Shown here: in pieces, positions 6,914 through 8,283 of the stretch
How positions within the stretch are numbered: the first letter of the stretch is position 1
How the letters are laid out: the number at the start of each line of letters is the position of its first letter
DNA from: Rubrivivax sp.
Lineage (GTDB): Bacteria > Pseudomonadota > Gammaproteobacteria > Burkholderiales > Burkholderiaceae_C
Direction of reading: 5' to 3'
Assembly: GCA_020851615.1 (NCBI GenBank)
Contig: JADZCL010000264.1
Location: 1-8,283 of the forward strand
Length of the DNA: 8,283 bases
The notes under the pieces: generated by a model
What the model was told of the DNA's origin: nothing
Seen by the model: only the letters and a program-made list of their open reading frames with translations
The model's database searches: none
Position numbers and translations under genes: made by a program

Positions 6914-8283
6914 ATGACTTCGACCGACGACACCCGCGCCGCCGACGCCGCGCCCGCTGGCCGGGTGCACACCGGCCAGCGCATCGACAGCTTCGTCGTC
7001 GCGGAACGATTGCATCAGGGCGGCATGGCCACCATCTGGCGCGTGCACCGCAGCGAGGACACCCCCGCTGCCGCCGACGCCAACGCGCTGCCGCTGGTCA
7101 TGAAGGTGCCGCGCATCAAGGGCGGCGAAGACCCGGCGACGATCGTCGGCTTCGAGGTCGAGCAGATGATCCTGCCCACGCTGCACGGCCCGCATGTGCC
7201 GCGCTTCGTTGCGCGCGGCGACTTCACGCGGCTGCCCTACCTCGTCATGGAGCACATCGACAGCCCCTCGCTGCGCCCGCGCCTGGACGCCGCGCCCCTG
7301 CCCGTCGACGAAGTGATCGAGATCGGCTCGCGCGTGGCCACCGCACTGCACGACCTGCACCGGCAGGGCCTCGTGCACCTGGACGTGAAGCCGAGCAACA
7401 TCCTCCTGCGAGCCGACGGCACCGCGGTCCTGATCGACTTCGGCCTCTCGCGCCACGACCGCCTGCCCGACCTGCTCGAGGAAGCCTTCGTGCTGCCGCT
7501 GGGCACCAGCCCCTACATGTCACCCGAGCAGGTACGCAGCGTGCGCAACGACCCGCGCAGCGACCTCTTCGCCCTGGGCGTCATGCTCTACCACTTCGTC
7601 ACCGGCGAGCGCCCTTTCGGCCAACCCGACACCGTGCGCGGCCTGCGCCGCCGGCTCTTCGAAGACCCCGTGCCGCCGCGCCGCCTGCGACCCGACTGCC
7701 CGCCCTGGCTGCAGGAGCTGATCCTGCAGTGCCTGGAGGTCGACCCCGAGCGACGACCGCAGACCGGCGCCCAACTGGCGCTGGCGCTGCAGCATCCCGA
7801 GCTGGTCACGCTCACCGCACGGGCGCGCAAGGACACGGTCGACGGCTACTGGAAGCGCTTCCAGCGCCGCCTGCACGCCCGCCACACCACCAGCCGGCGC
7901 CGCCCCCAGCTGGGTGCAGCGAGCCAGTTGATGAAGAGCCCGATCGTGATGGCCGCCATCGACGTCGAACACGCCGGCAGCGGCCTGCTCGACCAACTGC
8001 GCGAGCTCGTGCGGCGCATCGTGCTGACCGAACCCGGCGCACGGCTGGTCTGCGTCGGCGTCATGCGCACCGGCCGCATGGCGATGGACCTGCTCGTCGA
8101 CGAGCATGGCCACAGCCGCCACGTCAAGCAGCGTGTTGCCCTCAAGCATTGGGCCCGCCCCCTCCTGCAGGAGCTGGCGCTGGACGAGGGGCGGCTGAGC
8201 GTGCATGTGCTCGAGGCCCCGGACGTCGCTGCGGCGATCGTCGAATTCGCCAAGCGCACGCAGGTCGACCACATCGTGATGGG
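6914..8283 (+). CDS. Ser/Thr protein kinase fused to UspA domain, 3' partial
   Basis: 456 codons are present and the frame runs off the window end. Residues about 24-293 are a Hanks-type kinase: a glycine loop QGGMATIW (35-42), Lys64 in VMKVP, a likely helix-C Glu83, the catalytic loop HLDVKPSN (Asp157, Lys159, Asn162), DFG (175-177) and a SPE variant of APE (203-205). The catalytic loop has Leu where most kinases have Arg (non-RD), and the first glycine of the loop is replaced by His34. A basic linker (about 300-340, with an RRR run) leads to a UspA-like alpha/beta domain from about 343, ending in VDHIVMG, where the nucleotide-binding motif G-2X-G-9X-G(S/T) would start. There is no transmembrane segment, so it is probably a soluble sensor kinase. 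I associate this fusion with Burkholderiales. ATG 6914 is the only sensible start; AAGG at 6892-6895 is too far away to be a normal ribosome binding site, suggesting coupling to the phosphoesterase gene. Confidence 0.9.
   Translation, partial: MTSTDDTRAADAAPAGRVHTGQRIDSFVVAERLHQGGMATIWRVHRSEDTPAAADANALPLVMKVPRIKGGEDPATIVGFEVEQMILPTLHGPHVPRFVARGDFTRLPYLVMEHIDSPSLRPRLDAAPLPVDEVIEIGSRVATALHDLHRQGLVHLDVKPSNILLRADGTAVLIDFGLSRHDRLPDLLEEAFVLPLGTSPYMSPEQVRSVRNDPRSDLFALGVMLYHFVTGERPFGQPDTVRGLRRRLFEDPVPPRRLRPDCPPWLQELILQCLEVDPERRPQTGAQLALALQHPELVTLTARARKDTVDGYWKRFQRRLHARHTTSRRRPQLGAASQLMKSPIVMAAIDVEHAGSGLLDQLRELVRRIVLTEPGARLVCVGVMRTGRMAMDLLVDEHGHSRHVKQRVALKHWARPLLQELALDEGRLSVHVLEAPDVAAAIVEFAKRTQVDHIVM

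Noticed and set aside
4877..7456. An 859-codon open frame on the minus strand spanning the SDR, phosphoesterase and kinase genes
   Set aside because: Only its last 130 codons look like a protein (the cupin). The rest is low-complexity Arg/Ala/Gly-rich translation antisense to three well-supported genes, as expected from GC-rich codon bias.
7520..8272. A 250-codon open frame antisense to the kinase-Usp gene
   Set aside because: It has no recognisable motif, and the plus-strand frame carries a complete set of kinase motifs; this is an antisense shadow.

Overview
The window is GC-rich (well over 60% G+C judged by eye, with a strong G/C bias at third codon positions). It looks like chromosomal DNA of a betaproteobacterium, most likely a Burkholderiales member. 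That assignment is inference: it rests on the argD-argF pair, the codon bias, and a kinase/universal-stress-protein fusion of a type I associate with this order. I see no tRNA, rRNA, CRISPR array, insertion sequence or integrase. Nothing marks the region as recently acquired.

Layout: (i) Positions 1-146 are a non-coding leader with a promoter-like pair and a GC hairpin followed by T5. (ii) argD (147-1361) and argF (1358-2287) overlap as ATGA and form an arginine biosynthesis unit. (iii) hpd (4-hydroxyphenylpyruvate dioxygenase, 2330-3421, minus strand) converges on argF. (iv) A 231-base divergent intergenic region separates hpd from cfa (cyclopropane fatty acid synthase, 3653-4843, plus strand). 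(v) A small cupin gene (4877-5269, minus strand) converges on cfa. (vi) It is divergent from a tight plus-strand cluster: an SDR oxidoreductase (5369-6139), a calcineurin-like metallophosphoesterase (6142-6888), and a Ser/Thr kinase fused to a UspA domain. The last gene begins at 6914 and is cut by the window end.

How the genes work together: ArgD makes N-acetylornithine (and can often act in lysine synthesis). ArgF turns ornithine into citrulline, so the first pair is a coherent pathway block. Hpd (tyrosine catabolism) and Cfa (membrane lipid modification) look like independent single-gene units. The SDR-phosphoesterase-kinase/Usp cluster is the least explained part. It places a possible phosphatase directly before a protein kinase that carries a nucleotide-binding stress domain, which suggests a phospho-signalling module. 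That is an inference from gene order, and each component family is already known.

The most useful second looks are the phosphoesterase/kinase-Usp pair with its non-RD kinase, the attenuator-like leader of argD, the apparently leaderless cfa start, and the hairpins with a shared core in both convergent gaps. I found no convincing wholly new system.
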